64,000 nt of DNA from Cytophagales bacterium (GCA_004292855.1 RDXN01000030.1:1-64000), one strand, 5' to 3'. Shown: positions 24,531 through 33,996, numbered from the stretch's first letter. The notes: generated by a model not told the origin, from the letters alone. Translations and numbers: made by a program.

Positions 24531-24560
24531 CAAAAATAGGCGTCTAATCCTAACTTGCAA
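24531..24560 (-). promoter_or_regulatory. Promoter of the leuA leader
   Basis: TTG (24560-24558) is separated by 19 bases from TATTTTTG (24538-24531), fitting the Bacteroidota -33/-7 pattern. It lies about 40 bases upstream of the leader-peptide ATG. Confidence 0.65.
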
Positions 24561-24615
24561 GTGCCTGCTTAAATTTGAACCTGAAAATTTTTGCTCTCGA
24601 TCAGCCTGCAAGTTG

Positions 24616-26364
24616 CTAAACACCAACCGTTACAACGACGGTCGTGCCCTCGTCGGGAACGCTCTGCACTTCGAGGTGGGCGTTGAGATAGGCCACGCGG
24701 GTTTGAATGTTTTTCGTGCCCATCCCCGTCTGAATTTGCGTGGTGTCGTACCCTACGCCGTCATCCTCAACCAGAATCATCAGCGAGGGGGTCTGCCAAT
24801 TGAGTTGAACCAAAATCTCCGAGGCCTTCGCGTGTTTGATCGCGTTGTACAGCAGTTCCTGAATAATTCGGAAAATCGTAAGCGATTGGGTAGGGGTGAG
24901 TGCAAATTCCTGGCCGTAGGTCTGAAAATTTATGTCGGGCGTAGCGGGGCTGTGGGTGCGGTTGACGAGGTCGTTGATGGCCGCCGTGAGGCCGAACTGA
25001 AGCAGCGCGTCGGGTTGCAGATTATGCGCAATGTGGCGCACTTCCCGGATCGTATTGTCGAGCATGTCGAGGGCTTGCTCGTAGGCGTGGGTGGGTTGGC
25101 CCGTTTTGAGCGCGTCGAAGCGGAGCCGAACGGTGGAGAGCATTCCGCCGAGGCTATCGTGCAGATCTTTGGCAATGCGCTCGCGTTCGGTTTCTTGCCC
25201 CGTTACAATGGCCTGCACGTTTTGCAAGGTCAGTTCTTGGCGTAACTCATTGATTTCCTTTTGCTTAATCTCTTCCTTTTGATTCTCGATAATCTGGTCG
25301 GAGCGGGTTTTCTGGCGATGGAAATACAACACCGAAAACAACGCGCAGAACAAGACAAAAGCCGCAATGCCAATACCTATCGTGATGGTGCGTTGCCAAA
25401 GGGCGGTTTGTTCAGCTTCTCGTTTCTCTTTCTCCAGGTTGGCAATCTGTCGGCGTTTACCTTCGGCGTCGAATCGCAAGGTTTGCCGTTGCAGAGCCGT
25501 TTGGCGTTGGTTATTCAAGATCGCGTGGCTCGCCTGACCATAACGTTGGCTGTATTGGTAAGCATGGGGGTAGTCGTGCAGAGCTTCGTAACATTGCGAC
25601 AGGTGCAGATAACACTGCATGGCTTCGGGCGAGAGATTCGGATTGGAAATCAGTGATAGACAGTCAAACAGTTTCCCGATGGCCGTTTGGTATTGGCCTT
25701 TGAACTGATGCAGGATGCCTTCGAAAAATAGGCCCGCAATCTCGAAATTCGTTTTTTTCGATGCCCGCGCAATCGTGAGGAGTTGATGGGCCGCGCTCAA
25801 CGCTTGATCGTACTGCCGTTGACGTTGAAAATTCACCACCTTGCTATTCAAAATGGCTAACGATAAGATGTTGTCCTTCAGTAGTTTATTGTTCGTTTCG
25901 CACCGCTCCAGATATACCCGTTCCTGCGGCAGATTACCCATCAGTTTGTAGGTGTTGGCTAAACTGGCGGCTGCATGGGTGGCCATGAACAAGTCGTTCC
26001 GCTGTTCAAAATACGTCAGTGCTTCGCGTTGCAGGTCAAAGGCTTGGTCAAACGTTTTCTGATCCACATAGCTGAGAGCCAGGGCGAGTTTGGCCCGGTG
26101 CAGGTGATACGCATCTCTCGACGCGGCAAAAAGCTCGTGGCTTTTCTGTAGGTACGTAATGGTATACTCGTTGTTGATGCCGCCGTTCTGTTCCCGGGCA
26201 GCTAACAGGTAGTAAGCTTTAGCCTGAAGTAAGCGGTCGTTTCGCTCAAAACCGTCTTTCAGAAACGCCTGAATCTGACCGTCGCTGTAACTGCTGTCGA
26301 TGTGCGGGGCCTGAGCTTGTGCCATGACCACCGATACTGTCAGCAACAACAAAAGAATTTTCAT
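24616..26364 (-). CDS. TPR-containing sensor histidine kinase (HisKA_3 type)
   Basis: A 582-aa kinase from the ATG at 26364, which opens the signal peptide MKILLLLLTVSVVMAQAQ; a longer frame upstream runs into the response regulator gene. TPR-like repeats cover about 25-310. A membrane span (TITIGIGIAAFVLFCALFSV) and a coiled coil follow. Then come the HisKA_3 H-box ERERIAKDLHDSLGG and the HATPase N-box ELLYNAIKHA with DDGVGYD and GMGTKNI. The ATG overlaps the stop of the response regulator by four bases (ATGA), so kinase and regulator are made from one transcript. Confidence 0.92.
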   Translation of the reverse strand: MKILLLLLTVSVVMAQAQAPHIDSSYSDGQIQAFLKDGFERNDRLLQAKAYYLLAAREQNGGINNEYTITYLQKSHELFAASRDAYHLHRAKLALALSYVDQKTFDQAFDLQREALTYFEQRNDLFMATHAAASLANTYKLMGNLPQERVYLERCETNNKLLKDNILSLAILNSKVVNFQRQRQYDQALSAAHQLLTIARASKKTNFEIAGLFFEGILHQFKGQYQTAIGKLFDCLSLISNPNLSPEAMQCYLHLSQCYEALHDYPHAYQYSQRYGQASHAILNNQRQTALQRQTLRFDAEGKRRQIANLEKEKREAEQTALWQRTITIGIGIAAFVLFCALFSVLYFHRQKTRSDQIIENQKEEIKQKEINELRQELTLQNVQAIVTGQETERERIAKDLHDSLGGMLSTVRLRFDALKTGQPTHAYEQALDMLDNTIREVRHIAHNLQPDALLQFGLTAAINDLVNRTHSPATPDINFQTYGQEFALTPTQSLTIFRIIQELLYNAIKHAKASEILVQLNWQTPSLMILVEDDGVGYDTTQIQTGMGTKNIQTRVAYLNAHLEVQSVPDEGTTVVVTVGV

Positions 26365-27002
26365 ACCAACGCATGGGCTAGAGCCGACTTCACGAGGCCC
26401 GCCGTGTTGCGGGCATTCAATTTTACCAGAAGCGTGCTCCGGTGGCTCTCTACCGTTTTCAGGCTTAGGCACAACACATCGGCGATTTCCTGGTTGGTGT
26501 GCTCATTCACGATGAGCGAAAGTACTTCCTGCTCCCGGCGCGAAATTTTCGGAATAGACTTCGCCCGGTTCTCGGCTTCTTTGCGCGTCATGAGGTCGCG
26601 CATGATCGTCTCGGTCACCTCGCGACTGAAAAATTCCTCACCCGCATACACGCGCTCGATAGCCCGAACCAACTCGTCTTTGCCTGTATTTTTAAGGATA
26701 TATCCTTTGGCCCCCTGCTGAAGCATTTCCGTCACATAGCTCGCCTGATTGAACATCGACAGGGCAATGACGTTCAAGCGCGGAAACTCCTCCCGCACCC
26801 GACGGCATACCTCAAGGCCGCTAACGTCGGGCAGGCTGATGTCGAGCAGGATTATATCGACAGCCGTGCGTTGCAAAAAAGGCATCACATGACTCCCCAG
26901 CGTGCATTTTCCGGTCACTTCGATCTGAGTTTCGTTTGCCAGCAATAGCGAAACGCCATCGGCAAACATAGTGTGGTCGTCAACAATTAGTACGCGAATC
27001 AT
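26361..27002 (-). CDS. NarL/LuxR-type response regulator
   Basis: A 213-aa regulator. The receiver has DD8-9, phosphoacceptor Asp54 (IILLDISLPDVSG) and Lys in YILKNTGKDEL. The LuxR domain (about 145-210) shows ISRREQEVLSLIVNEHTNQEIAD and SLKTVESHRSTLLVKL. It is the first gene of a two-gene operon with the TPR kinase downstream (four-base overlap), and is divergent from the T9SS-exported glycosidase-like gene at 27174, which is a possible target. Confidence 0.93.
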   Translation of the reverse strand: MIRVLIVDDHTMFADGVSLLLANETQIEVTGKCTLGSHVMPFLQRTAVDIILLDISLPDVSGLEVCRRVREEFPRLNVIALSMFNQASYVTEMLQQGAKGYILKNTGKDELVRAIERVYAGEEFFSREVTETIMRDLMTRKEAENRAKSIPKISRREQEVLSLIVNEHTNQEIADVLCLSLKTVESHRSTLLVKLNARNTAGLVKSALAHALV

Positions 27003-27173
27003 AAACGTGGCTCATTTTCAGGTCAAAGCTATCCGTTTTATAGGTTATTCTGCTCAGGGTTTGCCGCAACAAAAAATGGGGGTTTACCCGGAAAATCATT
27101 TAGGGTTTTATACTGAGTACCCCTGAAATGAATGGAAATAGTTTTGTTCCATCAAAACCAATCCTTTATAGCT

Positions 27174-30100
27174 ATGAAATTAAGTATACGATTCTCAGTT
27201 CGGTTGTTGCTGATCGCTCTTCTCGGAGTAGCTTCCTGGTTCAGTAGCTTCGCTCAGAATACGCGGTATTTTGGTATGAACGTGGGGGGTGTGGCCGACT
27301 GGGAAGAAGCCCGCGTGTTTGCCGATGCCATGAAATCGGCCCGCAAATGGGAAAACCTGAACGGAACCGAAGCCACCGTCGATGCCAATGGCTGGCCCAC
27401 CGCCGACGCAACCATTATCGTGCATCACGGCGTAAACCGGTTCAACGGAACCTATAAATTGTCGTTCACAGGCAATGGTACGGTAGTAGCCACCAAAGCA
27501 ACTAACGTGCAGATTGTCAACAAGGTATACAACGCTGCCACCAACACCACCACCGCCGATTTGATTCAGCCCGTTAGCGATGCCAATGGTCTCTCGCTAA
27601 CGTTCACGGGCATCGCCGGGGGCGTTAAAAACGTGAAACTCATGCGCCCGCTGTCGCCTGGAAGCACACAGAGCTACGCCGTCGGCACGTTGTTTACGGA
27701 CCAGTACAAAGCGGCCATTGACCGCACGGACCTCATCCGTACGATGGACCTCTCGCACACGAACACCAGCGACGAGGCAACCTGGGCCGAGCGTATTTTA
27801 CCCACCAACGCTACCTACTACAAAACCCGCGACAGCTACACGGCAAGCACCAATGGACAACACAAAAACAAGTCGTGTCCGTGGGAAATCATTGTGGCTC
27901 TGGCCAACGAGACCAATAAAGACCTCTGGGTTTGTGTACCACTCAATGCCGATGCAAACTACGTAACGCAACTGGCCAACCTGATCAAAAATGGTGCGAA
28001 CGGCTACGCGGGCCTAAAGGCCAATTTGAAGCTGTACATCGAATACTCGAACGAATTGTGGAACACGGCCCCCGCGTTCCAGCAGGGCGTTCAGAACTGG
28101 GAATTAGCCAAAGCAGAGGTAGCCGCCGGTGGCTCAAACCTCAACTACGACGGCGAAACTAACGATTGGTACTGGGCCTGGCGACGCATCGGCAAACGCA
28201 CCCGCGAGATTGCAAACGTGTTCAAAACGACCTTCGGCGCGAGCCAGATGTTATCGCGCATTCGGCCCGTGCTGTGCTGGCAACAGGGAGCTGAGCAATT
28301 GACGGCCCGCCAGATTTTCACGTTTTTGGAGGGGGCCTATCCCACCGAGAAAGTTTCGGACTATATATTCGGTGGGGGCGGCTCGGCGTACTACAGCCCC
28401 AATTTTTCCAGCACGCTTACGGCGGCCAACATCTGGTCGAACGCTGCGCTGGATGTGACGACCTGGAAGAACACGATCAAGAAAGACGTAGCCTGGACAT
28501 CAGCTTATGGTATTCAGTATTTGTGTTACGAAGGCGGTACGGGTTTCGATAAGTGCAACTGCCCTAACGACGCCGTGATGCAGGCAGCCTGGGCTGACCC
28601 GAAACACCGGCAGAGTATTATCGACCATCAGGTGGCGTTCGACGAGATGGGTGGTTTCATGTTAGGCTACTTTACCATTGCCACTTACAATGCACGAGAG
28701 TGGGGTTTTACAGAGAATATTTTCGATCTTAACACGCAGAAATTCAATGCGTTACAGGATATACGAGTTACGCCCAAAACTCCACTGGCCTACGGCAATC
28801 TAGCCCCCGGCTCGTTCTTTCCGAGCGATTTTAACCTCACTAGCGGCTGGGGACAACCCTCGGCAGGCAACAAACAGCGGTTCAACGCGGGCGACTGTAT
28901 GGGCTACCCCGTTCGGACCAACACCACAGGAACCTACCAAATTCAACTGGAGTATCAGTATGCTGGTGCGGGCACACAAGTCGAGCTGTTGCTAGGGACA
29001 ACGTCGCTCGGAACCCTCACGCTGACCGCCAACACTACCAACACGCTGTCGGCTACGGTTAACGCCGTTAACCTCACTGTCAATACCTTGTATGGCCTGC
29101 GAGTCAAGGCAAAAACAGGGGGTGCGGATGTGATGAAGATCAACCTGATTGCCCAGGCTCTTCCGACTCCACCAAGCAGCAGTACGGCCTTGATTACCTT
29201 TGAAAACCTCGCCGTTGGCAATGTAGGATCGAGCACGTATGCGGATGCCACGGGCTACACGTTTGAGGACTTCGGCTTCGGCTCAAACAATCTGCTGGTA
29301 TCGGGAACGGCGCAGGGATATGCCAGCAAGTGCCTGCAAAACCTGAACTTCCAGCGTGGTATTCGCCTGCGTAAATCGGATAATTCACTCTTTAACCTAC
29401 TCTCGCTCGACTTTGCGGGCGATCAGTGGGGCGGGTTAGCCGATGCCACGATCACTGGGCATTTTAACAACAGTACAACGGCCAGCATCACGATTTCGCG
29501 CAGTGGGAAAAGCTACGCAACACAGACGTTCACCTGGACAAATCTGACCAAAGTAGAAATCAATTACGAGGGTGGAGCTACAAACAACTTCGGCGTAATT
29601 GATAATATCAACTTGAGCGACGTGGTAGAAATTATTGATTTTGAGAGTCTTACCACAGGTATACAGTCGTCGGGAACCTACCTTGATCCCAAAGGATTTA
29701 CGTTTAGCCACGTAAATGCACCGAATGAATTGTTTCAGGTGAATGGCACAGCACAGGGCTACGCGAGCAAGGTGTTGCAAAATCAGAACTGGAATCAGCG
29801 CATCCGTATGACCCGTACGGGCGGGGGGCAGTTTGACCTCAAATCGTTTGAATACGCCAGCAGTCAGTGGAACGACAATGTGGATGCCCGCGTGACCGGC
29901 ACCTTTGCCAATGGAACCACCCAACAGGTGACCTACACAACAAACACGCGCACACTCCAGAAGCTCACCGCCAACTGGAATGGCTTGACGGCGGTAGAAA
30001 TAGACTTTTCGTGGGGCACAAACGCAGCCTTCGGAACCGTCGACAACATCGCCGTTGTAAAAGCCCCCGGCTCGGCTCGGTTGAGTACCCTGGCCTCCGC

Positions 30101-30338
30101 CGAAACCGATGGCTTTGAGCTGGTTCTGTATCCTAACCCAACAACGGACGCCATCCAGGTGAACACGTTTGGGCAGGCTATCAACGGAATGCAGGTGCTA
30201 AACAGACAGGGACAAGCCCTGATCAAAACGGGGGCAGTCAACACCGTTGATGTTCGTGGTTTACCCGCCGGATTGTACTTGCTACGCGTTGAGATGCAAA
30301 ACCAAAAGCGGGTTACCAGGAAGTTTTTGAAATTGTAA
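27174..30338 (+). CDS. T9SS-exported glycosidase-like multidomain protein
   Basis: A 1054-aa protein from the ATG at 27174 (signal peptide ending FSSFAQ); an upstream GTG/ATG start would put 14 residues before it. The N-terminal 530 residues look like a glycoside-hydrolase-type TIM barrel, with LKLYIEYSNELWN (a possible acid/base Glu) and QYLCYEGGTGFD (a possible nucleophile Glu). A beta-sandwich (about 545-670) and two tandem copies of a 140-residue domain follow, each with the pattern ITFENL...GTAQGYASK.LQN...R.R...WGTVDNI-like end. The C-terminal domain (ELVLYPNPTTDAIQVN, GLPAGLYLLRV, RKFLKL) is a type A T9SS sorting signal. The substrate is unknown. Confidence 0.85.
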   Translation: MKLSIRFSVRLLLIALLGVASWFSSFAQNTRYFGMNVGGVADWEEARVFADAMKSARKWENLNGTEATVDANGWPTADATIIVHHGVNRFNGTYKLSFTGNGTVVATKATNVQIVNKVYNAATNTTTADLIQPVSDANGLSLTFTGIAGGVKNVKLMRPLSPGSTQSYAVGTLFTDQYKAAIDRTDLIRTMDLSHTNTSDEATWAERILPTNATYYKTRDSYTASTNGQHKNKSCPWEIIVALANETNKDLWVCVPLNADANYVTQLANLIKNGANGYAGLKANLKLYIEYSNELWNTAPAFQQGVQNWELAKAEVAAGGSNLNYDGETNDWYWAWRRIGKRTREIANVFKTTFGASQMLSRIRPVLCWQQGAEQLTARQIFTFLEGAYPTEKVSDYIFGGGGSAYYSPNFSSTLTAANIWSNAALDVTTWKNTIKKDVAWTSAYGIQYLCYEGGTGFDKCNCPNDAVMQAAWADPKHRQSIIDHQVAFDEMGGFMLGYFTIATYNAREWGFTENIFDLNTQKFNALQDIRVTPKTPLAYGNLAPGSFFPSDFNLTSGWGQPSAGNKQRFNAGDCMGYPVRTNTTGTYQIQLEYQYAGAGTQVELLLGTTSLGTLTLTANTTNTLSATVNAVNLTVNTLYGLRVKAKTGGADVMKINLIAQALPTPPSSSTALITFENLAVGNVGSSTYADATGYTFEDFGFGSNNLLVSGTAQGYASKCLQNLNFQRGIRLRKSDNSLFNLLSLDFAGDQWGGLADATITGHFNNSTTASITISRSGKSYATQTFTWTNLTKVEINYEGGATNNFGVIDNINLSDVVEIIDFESLTTGIQSSGTYLDPKGFTFSHVNAPNELFQVNGTAQGYASKVLQNQNWNQRIRMTRTGGGQFDLKSFEYASSQWNDNVDARVTGTFANGTTQQVTYTTNTRTLQKLTANWNGLTAVEIDFSWGTNAAFGTVDNIAVVKAPGSARLSTLASAETDGFELVLYPNPTTDAIQVNTFGQAINGMQVLNRQGQALIKTGAVNTVDVRGLPAGLYLLRVEMQNQKRVTRKFLKL

Positions 30339-30340
30339 CT

Positions 30341-30372
30341 ATGTAGAGACGCGAAGGGTCGCGTCTCTACAT
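30341..30372. repeat. Palindromic REP-like element / bidirectional hairpin
   Basis: ATGTAGAGACGCGA-AGGG-TCGCGTCTCTACAT: 14-bp perfect arms, four-base loop, between two convergent genes (3 bases after one stop, 5 before the other). TAGAGACGCG...CGCGTCTCTA palindromes are recurrent intergenic repeats in several bacterial groups. It can also serve as a transcription terminator. Confidence 0.8.
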
Positions 30373-30377
30373 GAAAA

Positions 30378-32165
30378 TTACAATGCCAGTTCTTTCTCGC
30401 TCACTATCGTAAGTACTTCGGTGTCTTTGAGCCGAGCGGCAAGGCCAAGGTTTTTAGGAATTTCGTAGTGGAAGAAATACTTCATCGTGTGAAGTTTTCC
30501 TTCGTAGAAAGCCAATTCGTCGCCCTGTGGATTTTGGGTCAGCAGGGTGCGGGTAGCCACCGTTGCCTGCTTGAGCCATTGCCATCCCACTACAATGTTG
30601 CCCATCATTTCGAGGAACAGGGTAGCGTCGGAGAGGTAACGCTCCACATCGCTCATGGCGTGGGGCATCAGTGTCATCATTACCTCCTGTGCTTGCTTTA
30701 ACTCGACTTTCATACGGTCGCCGTAGGGTTTCAGCTCATCGTAGGTGTTCGCTTCGGCAATGGTCTTGCTAATCTCGGCGAAGAGTAGTTGAGCCGCTTT
30801 GCCGCCCTTCATAGTCATTTTACGACCTAGCAAATCCTGCGCCTGAATGCCCGTTGTGCCTTCGTAAATTGGCGTAATCCGAATGTCACGATAATATTGC
30901 TCGACCGGGAAATCTTCTGTAAAGCCATAGCCACCAAAGGTTTGCAAGCTTTGACTGGTGGCCTGCAAACCCATTTCCGAAGGGTATGTTTTAGCCATTG
31001 GCGTCAGAATCTCAAGCAGCAGATTATAGTTTTCTTTCTCCTCGCCCTCGGTCACGTGCGAGAGGTCGAACAGGCGGGCTGTTTCGAGTAGCAGCGACAA
31101 GGCACCTTCTGTCACGGCCTTTTGGAACAACAGCATCCGCCGAACGTCGGGGTGGTTGATAATCGGCGTTTGGGGCGAATCGAGGGCGTTTTTCTGATTC
31201 AGTCGGCGGCTTTGCGGACGCTCTTTGGCGTATTGCAGGGCAGAATAGTAGGCGGCTGTGGCAATGGCGGCTCCCGTCATACCCACGCCGATACGGGCAT
31301 CGTTCATCATCTGGAACATATACGGCAACCCCATGTGAGGCTGACCAACCAGATAACCAATACACTCGTCTTCTTCGCCATAGGTCAGGTGCATGGCCGG
31401 CACACCCTTTTGACCCAATTTGTGATAAATCCCGGTCGAAGTCACGTCGTTGGGCGTTCCGTCGAGTCGGTATTTGGGGACCACAAACAGCGAAATTCCC
31501 TTAGTGCCTTTAGGTGCCCCGTCGATGCGGGCAAGCAGCAGGTGAATAATATTGTCGACTGCATCGTGATCGCCCGCTGTGATAAAGATCTTCTGACCAC
31601 GGATTTTATAGGTTCCGTCTTCCTGTGGCGTAGCGGTGGTCATCACGTCGGAGAGCGAACTGCCGGCTTGTGGCTCGGTGAGGGCCATTGTTCCCTGCCA
31701 CTTGCCCGACAACATGTTTTCCACGTATGTCTTTTGCAACTCCTCCGACCCAAATGAAGTAATCAGGTGCGCGGCTCCCGACGACAGACCCGTGTACATC
31801 ATGCCGTTGTTGGCCGCCATCAGGATGAAACCGATGCAGGAGCTTACCAAAAGCGGCACTTGTTGCCCGCCGTGTTCGTAGGAAAAACCGGCCCCAATCA
31901 GGCCTGCGTCACCCATTTCTTTTAGATACTCTTTAATCTTCGCATGAACTTTCACCTGTCCGTCGATCAGTTCGGGTTGGTTGCGGTCTACCTCTTTTAG
32001 GTAGGGGAACATGTGCGTGTCGGCGATGTGCGTCACCGAGTCGAGCACCATGTTGAAGGTTTCTTTATCGTGATCGCTAAAATACTCGTACTGAGTAAGT
32101 TGCTCGGCATCGAATACCTCGTGTAGTAGAAATTGCAGGTTGCGTTTGCTGAAATAGGTTGCCAT
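30378..32165 (-). CDS. Acyl-CoA dehydrogenase
   Basis: A 595-aa acyl-CoA dehydrogenase of the long form with an extra C-terminal domain. The FAD-binding middle domain shows GTMALTEPQAGSSLSDV and KIFITAGDHD. The helical C-terminal domain contains LQTFGGYGFTEDFPVEQYYRDIRI and the catalytic Glu in IYEGTTGIQAQDLLGRK. It performs the first step of fatty-acid beta-oxidation, probably on medium or long chains. A 26-bp near-perfect palindrome 28 bases upstream of the ATG suggests repression by a TetR-family fatty-acid regulator. The 3' end meets a REP-like hairpin. Confidence 0.93.
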   Translation of the reverse strand: MATYFSKRNLQFLLHEVFDAEQLTQYEYFSDHDKETFNMVLDSVTHIADTHMFPYLKEVDRNQPELIDGQVKVHAKIKEYLKEMGDAGLIGAGFSYEHGGQQVPLLVSSCIGFILMAANNGMMYTGLSSGAAHLITSFGSEELQKTYVENMLSGKWQGTMALTEPQAGSSLSDVMTTATPQEDGTYKIRGQKIFITAGDHDAVDNIIHLLLARIDGAPKGTKGISLFVVPKYRLDGTPNDVTSTGIYHKLGQKGVPAMHLTYGEEDECIGYLVGQPHMGLPYMFQMMNDARIGVGMTGAAIATAAYYSALQYAKERPQSRRLNQKNALDSPQTPIINHPDVRRMLLFQKAVTEGALSLLLETARLFDLSHVTEGEEKENYNLLLEILTPMAKTYPSEMGLQATSQSLQTFGGYGFTEDFPVEQYYRDIRITPIYEGTTGIQAQDLLGRKMTMKGGKAAQLLFAEISKTIAEANTYDELKPYGDRMKVELKQAQEVMMTLMPHAMSDVERYLSDATLFLEMMGNIVVGWQWLKQATVATRTLLTQNPQGDELAFYEGKLHTMKYFFHYEIPKNLGLAARLKDTEVLTIVSEKELAL

Positions 32166-32192
32166 TGGAAGGAATTGCGTTTGAGATTGGAG

Positions 32193-32218
32193 TAATCAGT
32201 ATGCGTGCATACTAATTA
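32193..32218. promoter_or_regulatory. 26-bp palindromic operator upstream of acyl-CoA dehydrogenase
   Basis: TAATCAGTATGC-GT-GCATACTAATTA: 12-bp arms with a single mismatch. It is 28 bases upstream of the acyl-CoA dehydrogenase start (32165) and fits the size and symmetry of TetR-family operators. The rest of the 228-base gap to 32394 shows nothing certain. Confidence 0.65.
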
Positions 32219-32393
32219 TGGGGTAAAAGTACAGCCATATAGGACAATAGTGCAAGTTAATTTTTGCCATTTATCAATTCAAACCATCCAGTTACTAGGT
32301 TAAGCTTGCCGCTTAATAAAAGACGAGTTCCAGGCCATTGTGTGCATAATACTTTTGATGTGTCAGATCAGACACAAAACCTCTTTATAACCA

Positions 32394-33125
32394 ATGAAAA
32401 ATTGTCTCATTCCTGCCTTGGCCTTATTGGCCATCACTCTTGTATCGTGTAACGACGACGATGCCCAACCTCAGACGTTCTACGGCGAAAGTGGGAAGTT
32501 AGGCAACGGCACGGCCCGCACGTTTTATCGAGTCGATGCCGACAACAAACCCACGGCCATTGGCGTGGCGGTCTCCGAAGAGGCCATTGGTTCGCTCCCA
32601 CACGGAAGCGACATGGTGTTGCAGTTTCCGGCTCAAGCGTCGGCTTTGCCGTTCAAGCACCTGTATATGGGCTATATGCAGGCAGGCCATCCGCCCGTTA
32701 AAATTTATGATCTGCCGCACTTCGATTTCCATTTCTACATGATTCCGAACGAAGAGCGGCTCAAATACACCCCCGAAACCATCCCGATGATGATGAAAGC
32801 CCCGGCGAAAGGCACCATTCCGTCTACGTTTTTTGAGGAAGCTGCCGTGCCGCTCATGGGTATGCATTGGGCCGATGGCAAAAGCGGGGAGTTCAATAAT
32901 CAGAAATTTAACAAGACGTTCCTTTACGGCTCGTACGACACCAAGGTGATTTTCTACGAACCCATGATTACGTTGGAATACCTAAAAGCAACCAACGAAA
33001 CCACCGACATTATCCCGTTGGGGGCTTTCCCCGGCTCCGGCATGTATCCGACCAAATATACGGTAAGCCACAACACAGCCGAAAAGCAATACGAGGTAAC
33101 GCTGAATACGTTCGTGCAGCGGTAG
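32394..33125 (+). CDS. Lipoprotein with DUF5602/TTHB210-like domain
   Basis: A 243-aa protein with lipobox LVSCND. The core (about 40-200) contains the family-like segments AIGVAVSEEAIGSLPHGSDMV, LYMGYMQAGHPP, LPHFDFHFYMIPNEER and LMGMHWADGKSGEFNNQ. A histidine-rich set (HFDFHFY, MGMHW) recalls the TTHB210-like domain (DUF5602), found in secreted proteins and regulated by ECF sigma systems in Thermus. The function is unknown. No sigma factor is adjacent. Confidence 0.78.
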   Translation: MKNCLIPALALLAITLVSCNDDDAQPQTFYGESGKLGNGTARTFYRVDADNKPTAIGVAVSEEAIGSLPHGSDMVLQFPAQASALPFKHLYMGYMQAGHPPVKIYDLPHFDFHFYMIPNEERLKYTPETIPMMMKAPAKGTIPSTFFEEAAVPLMGMHWADGKSGEFNNQKFNKTFLYGSYDTKVIFYEPMITLEYLKATNETTDIIPLGAFPGSGMYPTKYTVSHNTAEKQYEVTLNTFVQR

Positions 33126-33334
33126 AGAAATCTCAACCTCCAGTTGTACAACTCACGTAACTAAATTTTGACGGGCAGGCCACATCTACTTCTTTTGCAG
33201 TATGTAGCCAGAAGTTAGTTAAACCTTTTGGGCGCAAAACGGTCTGAGAGTGGGTGTGGTAGGGTCGACTACGGCAGACAGAGTAGAAGACCGTCCATCT
33301 GGTGTTGTATCAACAAATCATTTTCAAAACAACC

Positions 33335-33868
33335 ATGAAAAAAATCAGTGCATTGCTCGTTTTGCTGTTTGCCACGTTCTCCTTTGCTATTGCTCAGAAT
33401 GCTAAGCCCGCAGCCAGCCCCCGCATTACGGCTGAAAGCCCCAACAAAAACATTAAGGTAGTGTATGGTCAGCCCTCGAAGCTGGGTCGGGTGGTGTTCG
33501 GCCCCGAAGGTTCGTCGGCTCTTGAGAAGTTCGGCAAGCCCTGGCGTACGGGTGCCAACGAAGCCACCGAGGTGACGTTCAAAAACGACGTGATGTTTGG
33601 CGGTAAGCACGTGAAGGCGGGTACCTACACGCTCGTCACAATGCCCGGCGAGAAAGAGTGGAGCGTTGTCCTGAACTCAACGCTTGGTCAGTGGGGTGCC
33701 TATGAGTACGAGAAAAATAAGGCAAACAACGTAGCTGAGGTGAAAGCCAAAGTAATTAAAAACCCTGCTGCGGTTGAGAAATTGACCATTACGCCAGCCA
33801 ACGCCAGCCTGACCATCGCCTGGGACAACATGACCGTGTCGGTTCCGCTGATGGATCACGGCAAGTAG
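33335..33868 (+). CDS. Exported DUF2911 protein
   Basis: A 177-aa protein from the ATG at 33335 (signal peptide ending AIAQ). The domain DUF2911 is recognised from NIKVVYGQPSKLGRVVFGPE, GKPWRTGANEATEVTFKNDV, HVKAGTYTLVTMPGEKEWSVVLN and LTIAWDNMTVSVPL. This is a beta-sandwich family widespread in Bacteroidota, of unknown biochemical role. An upstream in-frame start at 33302 is less likely as it precedes the signal peptide. Two nested inverted repeats follow the gene. Confidence 0.88.
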   Translation: MKKISALLVLLFATFSFAIAQNAKPAASPRITAESPNKNIKVVYGQPSKLGRVVFGPEGSSALEKFGKPWRTGANEATEVTFKNDVMFGGKHVKAGTYTLVTMPGEKEWSVVLNSTLGQWGAYEYEKNKANNVAEVKAKVIKNPAAVEKLTITPANASLTIAWDNMTVSVPLMDHGK

Positions 33869-33896
33869 GTTTTGTATTTGCTGACCGTCTGCTTCA

Positions 33897-33996
33897 GCAG
33901 ATGGCAACGAGTAAAAAGTCCCTGTGGGACTATGCTGCGCTGAGAAAATCTCGTGCTGTGTAGTCCCACAGGGACTTTTCATTCATTGCTATCTGC
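33897..33996. repeat. Nested inverted repeat between convergent genes
   Basis: Inner arms AAAAGTCCCTGTGGGACTA (33914-33932) and its exact complement (33961-33979) form a 19-bp stem; each arm is itself nearly palindromic (GTCCC-TGT-GGGAC). Outer arms GCAGATGGCAA and TTGCTATCTGC add 11 bp with one mismatch. The right inner arm runs into the stop codon of the ArnT-like gene. It is probably a mobile palindromic repeat that also terminates transcription. Confidence 0.8.

Noticed and set aside
33230..33300. Possible TPP-riboswitch-like CTGAGAG word near 33245
   Set aside because: Only this word is present; the second conserved element and stems are absent and the downstream gene is not a thiamine gene.
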